Below are positions 26,235-35,000 of a stretch of DNA of 64,000 bases, piece after piece. The notes under the pieces are model-generated. The model ran no database searches. It was not told the DNA's origin and was given only the letters and a program-made list of their open reading frames with translations. Source of the DNA: Ideonella sp. (GTDB taxonomy: Bacteria; Pseudomonadota; Gammaproteobacteria; Burkholderiales; Burkholderiaceae_C). Location of the stretch: assembly GCA_016721465.1 (NCBI GenBank), contig JADKIA010000031.1:618334-682333 (forward strand), in the 5' to 3' direction. The translations under genes were made by a program, and so were the position numbers. The number at the start of each line of letters is the position of its first letter. Positions within the stretch are counted from its first letter, which is position 1.

Positions 26235-27791
26235 TCAATGCGGGCGAGGCAGTGGTGCGCGCGGCTCGCCGCGGGCCGTGGCCAGCTCGGCCACCGCCAG
26301 GGCCAGTGCCCGGATCCCGGCAGGGATCTGCGACGCCTGGATCGACGACAGGCGCAGGCGAAAGTAGGGGCAAGGGTAGGGCGGCTGCACGAAGAACACC
26401 TCGCCCGCTTCGATCAGCACGCCATGGCGGCGCGCGATCAGCCCCAGCTCGCTGGCATCCACCCAGGCCGGCGCGCGCACCCACACCGACGCGCCACCCT
26501 GCGGCACGCGGAATTCGAAGTCGGGCAGGTCCAGCCGCAGCGCCTGGGCCACCGCGGCCAGCCGCTCCTGCATGGCGTTGTTGACCCGCCGCGCGTGCGA
26601 CTCATGGTGGCCCAGCGACAGGAACAGCGCATAGGCCTGCTGCAGGAAGGTGCTGGGGTGGCGCACCATCGCATGGCGCAGCCGGCGCAGCTCGGCGATC
26701 AAGGCGCGCGGCGCCACGATGTAGCCCAGGCGCAGCGCCGGCGACAGGCTCTTGGAGATGGAGCCGATGTAGATCACGCGCCCACTCTTGTCCAGGCTCT
26801 TCAGCGCCGGCATCGGCGAGCCTTCGTACAGGTTCTCGGCCTCGTAGTCGTCCTCGATGACGACGAAGTCGTGCAGTTCGGCGCGCTTGAGCAGCCACTG
26901 CCGACGCTCCAGACTCAGCGTGGCGGTGGTCGGGCTCTGGTGCGAGGGCGTGACGAACAGGTAGTCCACCGGCGGCATGGTGTCGACCACCAGGCCTTGC
27001 TCGTCGACGTCGATCGGGACGAATCGCGGCGCGCGCAGCGAGAAGGTGTTGCGCGCATGCGGGTGGCCGGGTTCTTCCAGGCCCACCCGCGTGGTGCCGT
27101 CGAACAAGGCCTCGGCCAGCAGGTGATACGAGTGCTGGGCACCCACGGTGATGAGGATCTCTTCGGCCAGCGCGAACACGCCGCGCTTGGGCAGCAGGCG
27201 CAGGCGGATCTGTTCGATCAGCTCGGGCACGTCGTCGTTGTCGAAATCGGGTGTCCAGTGCTTGAGTTGCGAGCGCGCCAGGCTGCCCACGCAGCAGGCG
27301 CGGAAGTCCTCGGTGGGGAACAGCTCGGGGTCGAACTGCCCGTAGACGAAGGGGAAGGGGTAGTCGCGCCAGCGCTGCGGCTTGCTCAGCGTGGGCTGAT
27401 CGGCCAGCGAGCGCAGCACGCGCGTGGGCCAGCTGGGTGCCCGGCCGGCGCGATCGCTGGCATCGCTGCGCTCGCCCGGAGCGCGCCCCGCCTGGGGCGG
27501 CTCCAGCGCGGCGACGGCCCGCGCGCGGCCATGGACGAACACGCCGCTGCGCGGCCGGGCTTCGAGAAACTGCTCGTCGACGAGTTGCTCGTAGGCGGCG
27601 GTGACGGTGTTGCGCCCCAGGCCCAGCAGCCGTGCCAGCTCGCGCGACGAGGGCAGGGCAGCGCCCGGCGACAGGCGCCCGTCCATCACCGCCTGCACGA
27701 TGGCCAGCCGCAGCCGCGCCTGCAGCGACAGCGCGGCATGCTCGGGCAGCTCGAACAGCTGCGCCCATTGGGTGCGGTTGGTGCGGGCCAT
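26235..27791 (-). CDS. tauR: MocR/TauR-type regulator (GntR HTH + aminotransferase domain)
   Basis: Protein of 518 residues. The N-terminal GntR winged HTH (about 20-90; LPSSRELARLLGLGRNTVTA) is joined by a Pro/Arg-rich linker to a type I aminotransferase fold (about 150-500). The PLP lysine is in SISKSLSPALRLGY and the PLP-binding Asp/Tyr block is VVIEDDYEAENLYEGSP. MocR proteins bind direct repeats and respond to amino compounds through PLP. Located between tauA and tauX, it is almost certainly the taurine-responsive activator. It is divergent from tauXY, sharing a 131-bp promoter region. Confidence 0.9.
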   Translation of the reverse strand: MARTNRTQWAQLFELPEHAALSLQARLRLAIVQAVMDGRLSPGAALPSSRELARLLGLGRNTVTAAYEQLVDEQFLEARPRSGVFVHGRARAVAALEPPQAGRAPGERSDASDRAGRAPSWPTRVLRSLADQPTLSKPQRWRDYPFPFVYGQFDPELFPTEDFRACCVGSLARSQLKHWTPDFDNDDVPELIEQIRLRLLPKRGVFALAEEILITVGAQHSYHLLAEALFDGTTRVGLEEPGHPHARNTFSLRAPRFVPIDVDEQGLVVDTMPPVDYLFVTPSHQSPTTATLSLERRQWLLKRAELHDFVVIEDDYEAENLYEGSPMPALKSLDKSGRVIYIGSISKSLSPALRLGYIVAPRALIAELRRLRHAMVRHPSTFLQQAYALFLSLGHHESHARRVNNAMQERLAAVAQALRLDLPDFEFRVPQGGASVWVRAPAWVDASELGLIARRHGVLIEAGEVFFVQPPYPCPYFRLRLSSIQASQIPAGIRALALAVAELATARGEPRAPLPRPH

Positions 27792-27828
27792 GGCGTGGGC
27801 GGCGAAGTCTACGTCCGGCCGACCGTCT

Positions 27829-27866
27829 CTGGCCCGGTCGGTGCCCAGGATCTGGCTCTATCGGTG
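27829..27866 (+). promoter_or_regulatory. Candidate TauR operator upstream of tauX (paired direct repeats)
   Basis: CTGGCCCGGTCGGTG at 27829 and CTGGCTCTATCGGTG at 27852 are direct repeats (12 of 15 identical, 23-bp period), 94 and 71 bp before the tauX ATG. TAGGCT at 27882-27887 could be the -10, which puts the second repeat over the -35 position, as expected for an activator. MocR-family regulators are known to bind paired direct repeats. Confidence 0.68.
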
Positions 27867-27922
27867 GGGCCACGACTTCTCTAGGCTTGCGGCCGATGCG
27901 ATCCCGACCCGGAGCCCCGCCC

Positions 27923-28324
27923 ATGACCTCTTCCGCCCCTGCCGTCACCGTGGCCACGCTGGCCGCCTTCAGTGACGCGTGGAACCGCCACGACATCGAC
28001 GCCCTGATGTCCTTCATGACCGACGATTGCGTGTTCGAGACCGCCGCCGGCGCCGACGCCTGCGGCACGCGCCACGTCGGCACCGCCGCCGTGCGCAAGG
28101 CCTTCGCCGGCGCATGGGAGGCGGTGCCCGATGCGCAGTGGCGTGACGGCGTGCACCACGTGGCGGGCGATTTCGGTGTGTCCGAATGGCTGTTCACGGG
28201 CACCGCCGCCGACGGCAGCCGCATCGAGGTGAATGGCGTGGACCTGTTCGCCTTCCGCGACGGCAAGATCTGCAAGAAGAACGTCTTCCGCAAGACGCGG
28301 CCCAATCTGCCGGCGGCGAAGTGA
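27923..28324 (+). CDS. tauX: Taurine dehydrogenase small subunit (SnoaL/NTF2-like)
   Basis: Protein of 133 residues with a SnoaL/NTF2-like alpha+beta fold. The conserved AFSDAWNRHDIDALMSFMTD and late VDLFAFRDGKICKKNVFRK are typical of the family. It sits 3 bp before the FAD-dependent gene and in front of taurine uptake genes, the exact arrangement of tauXY, whose products deaminate taurine to sulfoacetaldehyde with a cytochrome-type acceptor. The name rests mainly on context. The ATG at 27923 is preferred over one at 27896. Confidence 0.78.
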   Translation: MTSSAPAVTVATLAAFSDAWNRHDIDALMSFMTDDCVFETAAGADACGTRHVGTAAVRKAFAGAWEAVPDAQWRDGVHHVAGDFGVSEWLFTGTAADGSRIEVNGVDLFAFRDGKICKKNVFRKTRPNLPAAK

Positions 28325-28327
28325 GCC

Positions 28328-29737
28328 ATGGCCGCCTCTGCTCGAACGGACACGTACGATCCTTGCTATGACCCGCTGGTGGCGCCCACGCCGGGTGCCA
28401 ACCAGGCCTACGCCCCCACCTGGTGGGCGGCCAGCGCAGGCGCCGCGCCGCAGGACGATGGCCCCGTGCGCGGCGACATGGACGTGGAGGTGGCCATCGT
28501 GGGCTCTGGCTCCACCGGCATGGCCACGGCGCTGTACCTGGCGCAGGAGCATGGCATCGCCGCCGTGGTGCTGGAGGCCAACCAGACCGCCTGGGGCTGC
28601 AGCAGCCGCAGCGGCGGCCAGGGGCAGAACGCCAGCGGGCGCCTGAAGCGCTCGCAATGGATCGCGCGCTGGGGGCCGGACGTGGCCAAGCGGCTGGACA
28701 CCGAGATCCGCACCGGCTTCGAGAATTTCCGCGAGCTGACGCAGCAGATCGACTGCGACGCGCACGACGGCGGCCACCTCTACGTGGCGCACCGGCCCGA
28801 GAAGGTGCCCGTGCTCACCCAGGAAGCGGCACTGATGCGCGATGTGTTCGGCTACGCCACGCGCATGCTCTCTGCGGAACAGCTGCGCGCCGAGTACTGC
28901 GACGAGCGCGAGGCCTGCGGTGCCATGTTCGAGCCCCACGGCGTGGGCATCCACCCCTTGAAGTTCACCTACGGCCTGGCACGCAAGGCACGCGCACTCG
29001 GCGCAAAGCTGCACACCGCCAGCCCGGTGCAGGGCATGCAGATGGTGGGCGACCGCGTGCACCTGCGCACGCCCGGCGGCACGGTGCGCGCCAGGCGGGT
29101 GGCGGTGTGCACGGGCGGCTACACCGGCCAGGCGCTCACGCCGCTGTTGCGCAACCGCTTGATGCCGATCCTGTCGAATTCGGTGGTGACGCGTCCGCTC
29201 ACCGACGCCGAGTTGAAAGCCACCAACTTCCGCAGCAAGACCTTCCTCACCGACACGCGCACGCTGCGCTTCTACTACCGCCTGCTCGAGGGCAACCGCC
29301 TGCAACTGGGCAGCCGCAGCTCGATCACCGGCGCCGAAGCCCAGGCACCGCAGCACCTGAAGCTGCTCACCGACGCCATTGCGCGCAAGTTCCCGCCGCT
29401 GGCCGGCATCGGCATCGACCACTCGTGGTGGGGCTGGGTGGATGTCAGCCACGACATGATGCCGCGCATCACGCGCCCTGATGCCGCTCAGAAGGTCTGG
29501 TATGCGGTGGGCTATGGCGGCAACGGCGTGTCGTTCTCCACCTGGGCCGGCAAACGCCTGGCGCAGCGCGTGGCCGGCCAGGACGGACAGGACCGGGCCT
29601 TCGAGTTGCCGATCTACGACTCGCCGCTGCCGTTCCCGAACGTGCTGAATGCGGTGACGTCCGAAGCCTTCGCACCATTCCGCCGCTTCGGCCAACGCTT
29701 TCTGTACAAGTGGTACTGGCTGCAGGACGAGAAGTGA
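28328..29737 (+). CDS. tauY: Taurine dehydrogenase large subunit (DadA-like FAD oxidoreductase)
   Basis: Flavoprotein of 469 residues of the DAO/DadA family. Its FAD site is VEVAIVGSGSTGMATALYLA, about residue 50, after a roughly 45-residue N-terminal extension (DPCYDPLVAP) seen in TauY and PuuB-like amine oxidases. SRSGGQGQNASGRLKRSQW is the flavin-proximal loop. The late GVSFSTWAGKRLAQ closes the FAD domain. Oxidative deamination of taurine is inferred from tauX, tauR and tauABC. The next pathway enzyme (Xsc) is not in the window. It converges with the flavodoxin gene, leaving 3 bp. Confidence 0.85.
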   Translation: MAASARTDTYDPCYDPLVAPTPGANQAYAPTWWAASAGAAPQDDGPVRGDMDVEVAIVGSGSTGMATALYLAQEHGIAAVVLEANQTAWGCSSRSGGQGQNASGRLKRSQWIARWGPDVAKRLDTEIRTGFENFRELTQQIDCDAHDGGHLYVAHRPEKVPVLTQEAALMRDVFGYATRMLSAEQLRAEYCDEREACGAMFEPHGVGIHPLKFTYGLARKARALGAKLHTASPVQGMQMVGDRVHLRTPGGTVRARRVAVCTGGYTGQALTPLLRNRLMPILSNSVVTRPLTDAELKATNFRSKTFLTDTRTLRFYYRLLEGNRLQLGSRSSITGAEAQAPQHLKLLTDAIARKFPPLAGIGIDHSWWGWVDVSHDMMPRITRPDAAQKVWYAVGYGGNGVSFSTWAGKRLAQRVAGQDGQDRAFELPIYDSPLPFPNVLNAVTSEAFAPFRRFGQRFLYKWYWLQDEK

Positions 29738-29740
29738 CGA

Positions 29741-30292
29741 TCAGCCCAGGCGCGCCACCGTTTCCGCCAGCCGCTCGCCGAACTTGCGTGCCGTGGCCAG
29801 GTCGCCGGGCACCATCTCGTCCACCGAAGCGTCCGACGGCGTGACGGTCATCAGGCCGGACGACGAGCCGACGTTGTTGATGTCGTCGCGCGTGGCGGCC
29901 TTGTTGTTGACCGGCATCATGCCCGTGCCCACCCACAGCATGCTGTGCTGCATGGCCAGCGTGATCAGGTAGTGCAGGGTGGAGTGCTTGTCGCCGTTGA
30001 GCGTGGCCGAGTTGGTGAAGCCGGCGGCCAGCTTGTCCTTCCAGGCCTGGCCGTACCAGGGCTTGCTGGACGCGTCGGCAAACTTCTTGAACTGCCAGCT
30101 CACGCTGCCCATGTAGGTGGGCGAGCCGAAGACCACCATCCTGGCGGCGCTCAGGGCCTCCCAGCCGCCTTCGGGCAGGTTGCCCTCGGCGTCGATGGCC
30201 AGCAGCTGGCCGCCGCTGGTGGCGGCGATGGCCTCGGCCACCTTGGCCGTGTGGCCGTAGCCGCTGTGGTAGACGATCACGATCTTGCTCAT
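29741..30292 (-). CDS. Flavodoxin-family NAD(P)H-dependent oxidoreductase (WrbA-like)
   Basis: Flavoprotein of 183 residues with the FMN-phosphate loop HSGYGHTAKVAEAIA at the N-terminus and SPTYMGSVSWQFKKF around the isoalloxazine. Length and sequence resemble WrbA or related NADPH-dependent FMN reductases that reduce quinones by two electrons. Single-gene unit on the minus strand, following a 138-bp gap with no recognised signal from the CAP gene. Confidence 0.85.
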   Translation of the reverse strand: MSKIVIVYHSGYGHTAKVAEAIAATSGGQLLAIDAEGNLPEGGWEALSAARMVVFGSPTYMGSVSWQFKKFADASSKPWYGQAWKDKLAAGFTNSATLNGDKHSTLHYLITLAMQHSMLWVGTGMMPVNNKAATRDDINNVGSSSGLMTVTPSDASVDEMVPGDLATARKFGERLAETVARLG

Positions 30293-30430
30293 GCTGCAGG
30301 TCCTTCAGGGTTGGGTTGACGACCCACGCGGGCGCGTCGGGCTTGGGAAGGATTCTGGCCAGCGCAGGGCATCGGCCCGTTCTGGTGAATTGACGTGATC
30401 GTTCGAATCCGGTGATCGCCCGGGTGCAGC

Positions 30431-30931
30431 TCAGCGCAGCGTGCCCAAGGTCAGCGACCAGAACGCGCGGCCGTTGCGGCCCACGGCGCAGGCCAGGCCC
30501 ATCTGCTGCAGATCGTTCAGCATCAGGTTGGCGCAGTGGCCCGGGCTGGCGGCCCACAGCCGCATCAGCTCGTCCACCGAGCGCGTGCCGGTGCCCAGGT
30601 TCTCGGCCCACACCTGCCAGTCGTAGCCGGCGCGCAGCAGGCGGTCGCCCCCCCGGCTGCCGTCGCGGCCGGTGTGGGCCATCTGGTTGCGTTCGGCCAT
30701 GTCCTGTGCGTGCGCGGCGGCTGCGTCGGTCAGCCGGGCCGACCAGGCCAGCGGCGGCGCGGGCGCCTGGGCCACGTGGCCGCAGGTCAGGCCCTCGGCG
30801 CGCAGGGCGTTCAGGCGATGCAGCGCGCGGGTGGTCAGGGCCGCGTCGTGACAGGGCTCGCCAGCACCCAGGCTGGCGCCGTGGGCGGCCGCCAGCAGCG
30901 TGCCGGCTGCCAGGAATCGTCCCATGCTCAT
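30431..30931 (-). CDS. CAP (SCP/PR1) domain secreted protein
   Basis: Protein of 166 residues. A signal segment (MSMGRFLAAGTLLAAAHGAS) precedes a CAP domain with LNALRAEGLTCG, HAQDMAERNQMAHTGRDG, AENLGTGTRSVDELMRLW and SPGHCANLM, which carry the conserved His and Glu of the domain cavity. Function of bacterial CAP proteins is poorly known. Its ATG overlaps the stop of the LhgO-like gene by four bases (ATGA). Confidence 0.83.
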   Translation of the reverse strand: MSMGRFLAAGTLLAAAHGASLGAGEPCHDAALTTRALHRLNALRAEGLTCGHVAQAPAPPLAWSARLTDAAAAHAQDMAERNQMAHTGRDGSRGGDRLLRAGYDWQVWAENLGTGTRSVDELMRLWAASPGHCANLMLNDLQQMGLACAVGRNGRAFWSLTLGTLR

Positions 30932-32046
30932 GGCGCTGATTTCAAACGTTGGCCAACCCGCTCGGCGATCGCCAGGCTCGCGGTCAGGCCCGGCGACTCG
31001 ATGCCGAACAGGTTCACCAGCCCGGGCACGCCATGCTCGGCCGGGCCGTCGATGCGGAAATCCGCCGCGGGCTCGCCTGGCCCGCTGATCTTCGGGCGCA
31101 AGCCGGCGTAGCCCGGCTGAAGTGCCGAGTCGGGCAACGCGGGCCAGTAGCGGCGCACGGCGGCGTAGAAACCCTCCGCATCGGCGGCATCCACCGTGTA
31201 GTCGATCGCGTCCACCCAACGCAAGCTGGGGCCGAAACGCGCCTGCCCGCCCAGATCGAGCGTGAGGTGCACGCCCAGGTGGCCGGATGCACCCGGCGCC
31301 GGGTACACCAGGCGCGAGAACGGCGCCTTGCCCGTCAAGGTGAAGTAGCAACCCTTGGCCAGATGGTCTTGCGGCACGGCGGCCGCCGGCATCCCAGCAA
31401 GGCGCCGCGCCAAGGCGGGCGCACCGAGGCCGGCGCTGTTGACCACGGTCTGCGCCCGCAAGGTGCTCGGCGCCAGACCACCCACGTCCAGCTCGATGCC
31501 TTGTGGTGTGACGCGGCCGCCCAGGACCGGCGAACACAGCGCCAGCATCGCCTCCTGCGCCTGCGCATCGCCCAGCAGCGCCAGCATCAGGCCATGGCTG
31601 TCGACGATGCCGGTGGATGGCGACAGCAGCGCGCCCACGCTGTGCAGCGCCGGCTCCAACGCGCGGGCCTCGTCGGCGCTGAGCGCCTGCAGGTCGTGCA
31701 CGCCACAGGCGGCGGCCTGCGCGCGCAGCGTGTCCAGCAGGGGCAGCTCGTCCGGCGTGGCCGCGACGATCAGCTTGCCGCAGCGCCGGTGCGCCACCTG
31801 GTGGCTGGTGCAGAAGTCGTAGAGCAGCGCCTTGCCGCGCACACACAGCTCGGCCCGCAGCGAGCCCGGCGGGTAGTACAGGCCGGCGTGGATGACCTCG
31901 CTGTTGCGTGCGCTGGTGACGGTGCCGAAGGCGTTCTCGGCCTCGAGGACGACCACCTCTCGGCCGGCGATCGCCAGCGCGCGCGCCACCGCCAGGCCCA
32001 CCACGCCGGCGCCGATGACGGCGCAGTCGATGTCGTCCAGGCTCAT
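30928..32046 (-). CDS. FAD-dependent oxidoreductase, LhgO (L-2-hydroxyglutarate oxidase)-like
   Basis: DAO-family flavoprotein of 372 residues with a Rossmann start DCAVIGAGVVGLAVARALA and the LhgO-type segment NSEVIHAGLYYPPGSLRAELCVRG. The C-terminus holds LFGIESPGLTASLAIAERV. Related proteins oxidise L-2-hydroxyglutarate to 2-oxoglutarate. The ATG at 32046 overlaps the hsdR stop (ATGA), so hsdR may drive its translation; an ATG at 32052 is also in frame. Confidence 0.83.
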   Translation of the reverse strand: MSLDDIDCAVIGAGVVGLAVARALAIAGREVVVLEAENAFGTVTSARNSEVIHAGLYYPPGSLRAELCVRGKALLYDFCTSHQVAHRRCGKLIVAATPDELPLLDTLRAQAAACGVHDLQALSADEARALEPALHSVGALLSPSTGIVDSHGLMLALLGDAQAQEAMLALCSPVLGGRVTPQGIELDVGGLAPSTLRAQTVVNSAGLGAPALARRLAGMPAAAVPQDHLAKGCYFTLTGKAPFSRLVYPAPGASGHLGVHLTLDLGGQARFGPSLRWVDAIDYTVDAADAEGFYAAVRRYWPALPDSALQPGYAGLRPKISGPGEPAADFRIDGPAEHGVPGLVNLFGIESPGLTASLAIAERVGQRLKSAP

Positions 32047-35000
32047 GCCCAAGCCTCCCCCAGTGCCTTGGCCTGCTGCAACACCAGCTCAACCGCCGCA
32101 TCCTGCTGATCCGGCGGGTACTTGTACTTGCGCAGAATGCGCTTGACCATCAGCCGCAGCTTGGCCTGCACGCTCTCGCGTGCCGACCAGTCCACGCTGA
32201 GGTTCTTGCGCAGGTTCTCGGCCAGTTCGTGGGCGATCTTCTTCAGGGTTTCGTCGGTCAGCTCGCGCACGGCCGATTCGTTGTTGGCCAACGCGTCGTA
32301 GAAGCGCACTTCGTCTTCGGTCAGGCCGAGCTGCTCGCCGCGCGCCGCCGCCTCGCGGAACTTCTTCGCCATCTGCACCAGCTCTTCCATCACCTGCGCA
32401 GCTTCGATGGACCGGTTCTGGTAGCGCTGCACCACGTCGGTCAGCATGTCCGAGAACTTCTTGTTCTGGACCACGTTGCCGGCGAAGCGTGACTTGATCT
32501 CGCCTTCCAGCAGCCTCCCCAGCAGTTCGACCGCCAGGTTCCGCTCGGGCAGGTTGCGCACCTCGGCGAGGAACGCGTCGTCGAGGATGCCGATGTTGGG
32601 CTTGTCCAGGCCCACGGCGTCGAAAATGTCGACCACCTCTTCCGACACCACGGCTGAAGCAATGATCTGGCGAATCGCCAGCTCGCGTGCCTCGTCGGTC
32701 TTCTTCGCTTCACTGATCTCGCGCTTGGTCAGGATCACCTTCACGGCCTGGAAGAAGGCGACCTCCTCTCGCACCGCCTTGGCCTCGTCGAGCGTGCAGC
32801 ACAAAGTGAACGCCTTGCTCATCGCCAGCGCCAGATCGGCGAAGCGCTTCTTGCCGTCCTTGATGCCCAGAACGAAGTTGGCAGCGCCGGCCAGCAGACT
32901 GTGCAGGCCCCCAGGTGCCGGCTTCGCCGGCCCCGCCCCCCGTGGGGGTGTGGCCGGCGCGGCCACGTGGCCACCTGTGAGGAACCCGCTGTAGTCGAAA
33001 CCATGCCCGTTCGTGCCGGCCAGCATGCCGCGCAGCGCGTCGAGCTTCTCGGCCAGCACGCTGTACGCCTCGTGCGCATCCACCGTGGGTCGCCCGCGGC
33101 CCTTGCTCGCGGTGTACTCCTTCAGCGCCGACTTCAGCTCGTTGGCGATGCCGATGTAGTCCACCACCAGGCCGCCCTGCTTGTCCTTGAACACCCGGTT
33201 CACGCGGGCGATGGCCTGCATCAGGTTGTGGCCCTTCATCGGCTTGTCGATGTAGAGCGTGTGCACGCACGGCGCATCGAAGCCGGTCAGCCACATGTCG
33301 CGCACGATCACCATGCGCAGCGGGTCGCCCGGGTTCTTGAAGCGCTTTTCCAGACGCTTCTTCACCTGCGCGCTGTAGATGTGCGGGCGCAGCAGCGCCT
33401 TGTCGCTGGCCGAGCCGGTCATCACGATCTTGATGGCGCCTTGCTCGGGGTCGGCACTGTGCCAGTCGGGCCGCAGCTGGATGATCTCGTTGTAGAGGTG
33501 GACGCAGATGTCGCGGCTCATGCCCACCACCATGGCCTTGCCGGTCATGGCCCTATTGCGCTCCTCGAAGTGTTCTACCAGGTCGGCGGCCACGCTGGCG
33601 ATGCGGGGCTCTGCTCCGACTACCTTCTCCAGCGCCGCCCAGCGGCTCTTGAGCAAGGCCCGCTGGCTCTCTTCCTCGTCCTCGGCCAGCTCGTCCACCT
33701 CATCGTCGATGGTGGCCAGCTCGTCGGCCTTCAGCCCCAGCTTGGCCAGCCGGCTCTCGTAGTAGATGGCCACGGTGGCGCCATCTTCCTTGGCCTGCTG
33801 CATGTCGTAGACGCTGATGTAGTCGCCGAACACGGCGCGCGTGTCGCGGTCCTCGCCCGACACCGGTGTGCCGGTGAAGGCCACGAATGTCGCGTGGGGC
33901 AGCGCATCGCGCAGGTGCTGGGCGTATCCCACTTGATAACGCGCGACCTGGTAGCGGTCGACGGTGGGCGCGAATTCGACCTTGTGCTGCGAAGGTTCAC
34001 CAGCGCCGGTTGTCAGCACTGTCGCGAGATTGCCAAGTGAGGGCCGCTGCTTCAACGTCTTCAGCTTGGCCTCGAAGCCGTACTGCGTGCGGTGCGCCTC
34101 GTCGGCGATGACGACGATGTTGTGGCGGTCCGAGAGCAGCGGAAACGCATCTTCGTCCTCGCCCGGCATGAACTTCTGGATCGTGGCGAACACGATGCCG
34201 CCGGAAGGGCGGTTGCCCAGCAGCGCGCGCAGTTCCTGCCGCGTGCCGGCCTGCACCGGCCGTTCGCGCAACAGGTCTTGCGCCAGTGAAAACACGCCGA
34301 ACAACTGGCCGTCCAAGTCGTTGCGGTCGGTGATGACGACGATGGTCGGGTTCTCCATCGCCGGCTCTTGCATCACCCGCGCCGCGAAGCAGGTCATCGT
34401 GATGCTCTTGCCGCTGCCCTGCGTGTGCCACACCACGCCACCCTTGCCGCGCACGCTGGGCAGCCCATCGGGGCGCGACGCCGCGATCACTTGGGCGATG
34501 GCCGCGCGCACGGCGTGGAACTGGTGGTAGCCGGCGATCTTCTTGACCAGGCCGGCGTCCTCGCTCGCTTCTTCAAACAGCACGAAGAAGCGCAAGTAGT
34601 CCAGCAGGTAAGCGGGCGCCAGCACGCCGCGCACCAGCGTCTGCAGTTCGTTGAACGGCCCCAGCGGGTCGAGCGTGACGCCGTCGATCGTGCGCCAGGC
34701 CATGAAGCGCTCGCTGTCGCTTGAGAGCGAGCCCAGCAGCGCATCGGTGCCGTCGGAGATGACCAGCACCTCGTTGTACTGGAAGGCGTCTGCGATCTGT
34801 TCCTTGTAGGTCTGGATCTGCTGGAAGGCCTTCCACACATCGGCGTTCGGGTCGGCTGGGTTCTTCAGCTCGATCAGCACCAGCGGCAGGCCGTTGACGA
34901 ACAGGACGATGTCGGGCCGGCGCGTGTGGCGCGGCCCTTGAACAGAGAACTGGTTGACCGCCAGCCACTCGTTGCGCGCCGGATCGGCCCAGTCGACCAG

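Noticed and set aside
30400..30430. GTTCGAATCC resembling a tRNA T-arm
   Set aside because: No acceptor stem, D-arm or anticodon arm can be built in the preceding 70 bases.
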